Positions 32,570 through 32,821 of a stretch of 32,821 nt of DNA are shown piece after piece. How positions within the stretch are numbered: position 1 is the first letter of the stretch; each line of letters starts with the position of its first letter. The position numbers and the translations under genes were made by a program. The DNA comes from Planctomycetota bacterium (GTDB taxonomy: Bacteria; Planctomycetota; Planctomycetia; Gemmatales; Gemmataceae). The DNA lies in the NCBI GenBank assembly GCA_021809185.1, contig JAKBAI010000029.1, positions 1 through 32,821 of the forward strand, in the 5' to 3' direction. The notes beneath the pieces were generated by a model. It was given only the letters and a program-made list of their open reading frames with translations. It did no database searches and was not told where the DNA came from.

Positions 32570-32821
32570 TCAAGAACCGATTCGAGGTTCTGGGCCTTGT
32601 TCTGGAGAACTTCCAGATCTTAGAGCTGTTTCCGATTGTTCGTTATCCTCATCCTCTTTTCGCGGCCCAAAATCTTTTTTGTTCTTTTTCTTTCCTTTCT
32701 TTTTAGGTTCTTTCTTATCTTCGAAGTCTTTACCTTTGAAGCCTTTCTTATCTTCGAAGTCTTTACCTTTGAAGCCTTTCTTATCTTCGAAGTCTTTACC
32801 TTTGAAGCCTTTCTTATCTTC
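32570..32821 (-). CDS. C-terminal part of a Lys-rich repeat protein (5' end outside the window)
   Basis: On the minus strand an open frame enters at 32821 and stops with TGA at 32572-32570, giving 83 residues. The first part is the 11-residue unit EDKKGFKGKDF repeated three times plus a fourth beginning EDKK. Then comes a very basic stretch (EPKKKGKKKNKKDFGPRK) and an acidic, Ser/Glu-rich end (EDEDNEQSETALRSGSS). This looks like a disordered, nucleic-acid-interacting tail such as those on planctomycete RNA helicases or other RNA-binding proteins, but no domain is visible to name it. The terminator at 32440-32469 supports it being a real gene end. Confidence 0.6.
   Translation of the reverse strand, partial: EDKKGFKGKDFEDKKGFKGKDFEDKKGFKGKDFEDKKEPKKKGKKKNKKDFGPRKEDEDNEQSETALRSGSSPEQGPEPRIGS
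32711..32821. repeat. 33-bp coding tandem repeat at the right edge
   Basis: Three perfect 33-bp copies at 32711-32743, 32744-32776 and 32777-32809, and a fourth beginning at 32810 and running out of the window. They encode an 11-residue unit on the minus strand. Identity at all codon positions means recent expansion; the total copy number is unknown. Confidence 0.92.

Overview
The window looks like chromosomal DNA of a planctomycete (Planctomycetota). The support is a secreted cytochrome with a planctomycete-type C-terminal haem domain (30843-31316), an FHA protein, a Tad pilus locus of dispersed single genes, and very loose packing: by my tally about one third of the window is non-coding. 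The DNA is AT-rich (roughly 40% G+C by eye). I see no rRNA, tRNA, CRISPR array, transposase or prophage genes. A lower rank cannot be assigned from sequence alone.

Layout. The left edge (1-6.1 kb) holds a truncated FHA gene on the minus strand, then housekeeping genes on the plus strand: gltX, an orphan photolyase-type alpha/beta domain protein, rdgB (XTP/dITP pyrophosphatase) and a XerC/XerD-type recombinase. From 6.7 to 22.7 kb, all on the plus strand, lies a type IVc (Tad/Flp) pilus locus: Flp pilin, prepilin peptidase TadV/CpaA, CpaB/RcpC, secretin CpaC/RcpA, TadZ/CpaE, ATPase TadA/CpaF, TadB, TadC, an OmpA-like lipoprotein with a Gly/Met-rich tail, a small membrane protein, an AAA+ ATPase with a winged-helix-like N-terminus, and the TPR lipoprotein TadD. 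Together they account for pilin, processing peptidase, outer-membrane channel, inner-membrane platform, motor, localisation ATPase and pilotin-like factor. No TadE/F/G minor pilins are visible. From 22.8 to 32.8 kb come scattered core genes: fmt and def (minus), an ACT-domain protein, kamA-type lysine 2,3-aminomutase with a Ser/Cys-rich tail, an RRM protein, infA, the cytochrome, rpiA (minus), and at the right edge the C-terminus of a Lys-rich protein built on an 11-residue repeat.

The most unusual feature is in the spacers. At least a dozen intergenic regions carry short tandem duplications, each of its own sequence, with unit length clustered at 14-15 bp (11-24 bp overall) and 2 to almost 9 copies. 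The largest is 8 full 15-bp units plus a partial one between tadA and tadB. This points to a genome-wide tandem-duplication process, not to one repeat family. Other signals worth checking are a perfect 34-bp palindrome upstream of def and the ACT gene, a terminator-like hairpin directly before the lipoprotein gene's ribosome binding site, and a weak dif-like sequence just before the xer gene.
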